Part shown: positions 4,422-5,798 of the stretch, piece by piece | Position numbering within the stretch: position 1 is the stretch's first letter | Layout: every line of letters starts with the position of its first letter | Source: a bacterium | GTDB taxonomy: Bacteria > Myxococcota_A > Bradymonadia > UBA7976 > UBA1532 | Length of the DNA: 5,798 nucleotides | NCBI GenBank assembly: GCA_030424955.1 | Contig: JAUHVS010000416.1 | Span: forward strand, 1-5,798 | Direction: 5' to 3' | The notes under the pieces: model-generated | Databases searched by the model: none | What the model was told of the DNA's origin: nothing | What the model saw: the letters and a program-made list of their open reading frames with translations, nothing else | Position numbers and translations under genes: made by a program

Positions 4422-5798
4422 CACTGACCACCGCAGTTGGTGAGATCATCTCCGCAGCCAGCCGCGCCGGGCCCGAACCGACAGCACCCGATGTCCCCTG
4501 CGTAGCCGGCCTCGCCGCCGACCGCGGCCTCACTACACTGCAGCCCGCGGTTCAGCGCCTCCAGGCGCGAGCTCGCGTCCCCACCGTCGCCACCGAGGCC
4601 GGGATCGCCCGTGCGGTAGGTCAACCGACGCTGATCGGGGTCATTGTTGACCGACACGCCGGCGTAGTTCTCGAGCCGCGCGTTTGAGTTGGCGAGGGAC
4701 AGCAGGTTGTTCGCCGTCGGGTTGATGCGGAAGAGTGCGAAGCTTGGCCCGCCCCCGCCGCCACCCGCGTTGCCACCGCACCCACCGGGACCGCCGACCC
4801 CGCCGTTGCCGCCTACGGGGCAGTTCACGCAGCTCTGATCAGACAGCGAGAGGCCGCCGAGGCCGCCCAGCTGGCCAACGCCGCCGGATCCGCCATTGCC
4901 GCCGGTCCCCCCCCGGGCGGGAAACAGCTCAACCCCCTGAAGCCGCAGGGTGCCGTCCATGACCGAGACCGCGAACGAGCCGCCGCCACCGAAGCCCTCC
5001 TGGCCGCCCAGCCCGGCGCAGCCACCCGCACCACCGCCGCTTCCACCGCCGCCGGGCCGGTTGCCAGCGTCCTTCGCGCCACCACCGCCGCCGCCGCCAC
5101 CCTTGCCGTTGTTCCCTCGCACACCGGCGACCGAGCCCCGGGGGACCCACACCGCGGTCGCAGGGTTGATCCGACCCTCGCGCAGGCCCGCGGCTCCATT
5201 GGCGCCGTGACTGCCCGCGTCACCGGGGGCGCCCGGCTGACCATCGTCGCCCACGTTGGCGCCGGCGCTGCCGCCGTCACCGCCGTTCGCAGCCCCGTCT
5301 TCGCCATCGGTCGCCTGGTTGGGGGGATCTTCCCCGCGCCCACCATCACCGCCCTGGGTGTTGTTGAGGCAGTCTTGGTTGCGCCCCGCCGCACCGCCAG
5401 CGCTAGGCGTGGCGTTGCCGTCGCTGCCAGGCGAGCCCGCACCGCCCTGACCAGCACGGGCGTTGGCGCCGTTTGCCCCATCCGTCCCCGCGTGCCCCGT
5501 GCCGCCCCGGCCCGAGAACACGGCGACGTTGCGCAGCACGAGGTTCTCGGCAACTCGAATGGCGATGACACCCACCGAGGACCGGTCTTCGGGGGCGTCG
5601 GTCGCCCGCACGCGCACCTCGTCGAGGAGCGTCTCGGCGTTGATGTCCTGATACCGCAGCACAACGTGGTTGCCGGTCAGCACCGTCGCCGCCACGTCGC
5701 GGCTCACGCGCGCCCACCCTTGGTTGGGATCGTAGCCCCCATGGATCGACACCCCCGACGGCACCGGGAGCCCATCGGTCGCCGCGGAGGGCGGCACG
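4421..5798 (-). CDS. Glycine-rich, partly collagen-like beta-helix surface protein (5' end outside window)
   Basis: At least 458 aa remain in frame to the right edge. A GTG at 5797 could be read as a start, but no signal peptide follows it and the sequence opens inside a fold, so the gene very likely continues beyond the window. Residues 10-95 look like parallel beta-helix rungs (PSGVSIHGGYDP, VGVIAIRVAENLVLRNVAVF). Four glycine-rich blocks follow (about 96-206, 221-273, 296-350, 396-438). They are separated by short strand segments such as FAVSVMDGTLRLQGVELFP and SFALFRINP. Residues 183-206 are eight uninterrupted Gly-X-Y triplets. Residues 233-240 are eight consecutive glycines. Ten cysteines, five of them in the last 40 residues, suggest disulfides in an exported protein. 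Myxobacterial proteins of this kind are often annotated as PE-PGRS-like or AgmC-like. That is resemblance only, and function is unknown. It overlaps the downstream TPR gene and probably forms an operon with it. Confidence 0.85.
   Translation of the reverse strand, partial: VPPSAATDGLPVPSGVSIHGGYDPNQGWARVSRDVAATVLTGNHVVLRYQDINAETLLDEVRVRATDAPEDRSSVGVIAIRVAENLVLRNVAVFSGRGGTGHAGTDGANGANARAGQGGAGSPGSDGNATPSAGGAAGRNQDCLNNTQGGDGGRGEDPPNQATDGEDGAANGGDGGSAGANVGDDGQPGAPGDAGSHGANGAAGLREGRINPATAVWVPRGSVAGVRGNNGKGGGGGGGGAKDAGNRPGGGGSGGGAGGCAGLGGQEGFGGGGSFAVSVMDGTLRLQGVELFPARGGTGGNGGSGGVGQLGGLGGLSLSDQSCVNCPVGGNGGVGGPGGCGGNAGGGGGGPSFALFRINPTANNLLSLANSNARLENYAGVSVNNDPDQRRLTYRTGDPGLGGDGGDASSRLEALNRGLQCSEAAVGGEAGYAGDIGCCRFGPGAAGCGDDLTNCGGQ
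5078..5101. repeat. GCC/ACC trinucleotide tract encoding eight glycines
   Basis: Eight consecutive glycine codons (GGT or GGC on the minus strand) form a near-perfect trinucleotide run inside the glycine-rich gene. Such tracts can gain or lose whole triplets by slippage without shifting the frame, so the poly-glycine length may vary between strains. Confidence 0.7.

Noticed and set aside
5041..5110. Tandem-repeat or CRISPR-like array in the glycine-rich region
   Set aside because: The periodicity is trinucleotide glycine codons within one reading frame. There are no constant repeats with unique spacers.
4825..5664. 279-aa minus-strand frame inside the glycine-rich gene
   Set aside because: Out-of-frame reading of GGN-rich DNA giving Arg/Ala-rich sequence, while the glycine-rich frame has ordered strands and overlaps its neighbour as an operon gene should.

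Overview
The window is G+C-rich throughout, with little intergenic space and strong third-position G/C bias that leaves long open frames on the antisense strands. The gene types suggest a myxobacterium-like organism (Myxococcota or a close relative). These are a J-domain protein with a PilZ-like N-terminus, a secreted TPR protein with two C-terminal hydrophobic helices, and a glycine-rich, probably surface-exposed beta-helix protein. No rRNA, tRNA, CRISPR array or transposase gene is visible.

Left part (1-2446, minus strand): an MsbA-like ABC exporter (710-2446) is followed, with a 4-base ATGA overlap, by a DUF374/lysophospholipid-acyltransferase-like gene (110-713). That pairing is typical of lipid A or glycolipid biosynthesis and export clusters. 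The acyltransferase is broken. Its conserved N-terminal and C-terminal halves lie in different frames, and about ten expected residues between them are missing. A roughly 29-bp deletion between two copies of a 9-mer would explain this. Downstream of it, bases 1-115 form a compositional dip (61 of 115 bases G/C) packed with short inverted repeats. This looks like the edge of a repeat or mobile element that continues left of the window.

Middle (2447-3644): a 56-bp divergent spacer with a 12-bp palindrome separates the exporter from a plus-strand gene (2503-3477). That gene encodes a PilZ-like/J-domain/TPR-like protein with an intact HPD motif. It converges on the next operon across a 167-bp spacer holding two tight 13-bp inverted repeats.

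Right part (3645-5798, minus strand): a glycine-rich, partly collagen-like protein (4421 to beyond the right edge, 5' end missing) is translationally coupled to a signal-peptide-bearing TPR protein (3645-4421). They are probably a two-gene cell-envelope unit. The best leads for follow-up are the broken acyltransferase, the hairpin cluster at the left edge, the exporter's missing Q-loop glutamine, and the rung-and-glycine-block layout of the surface protein.
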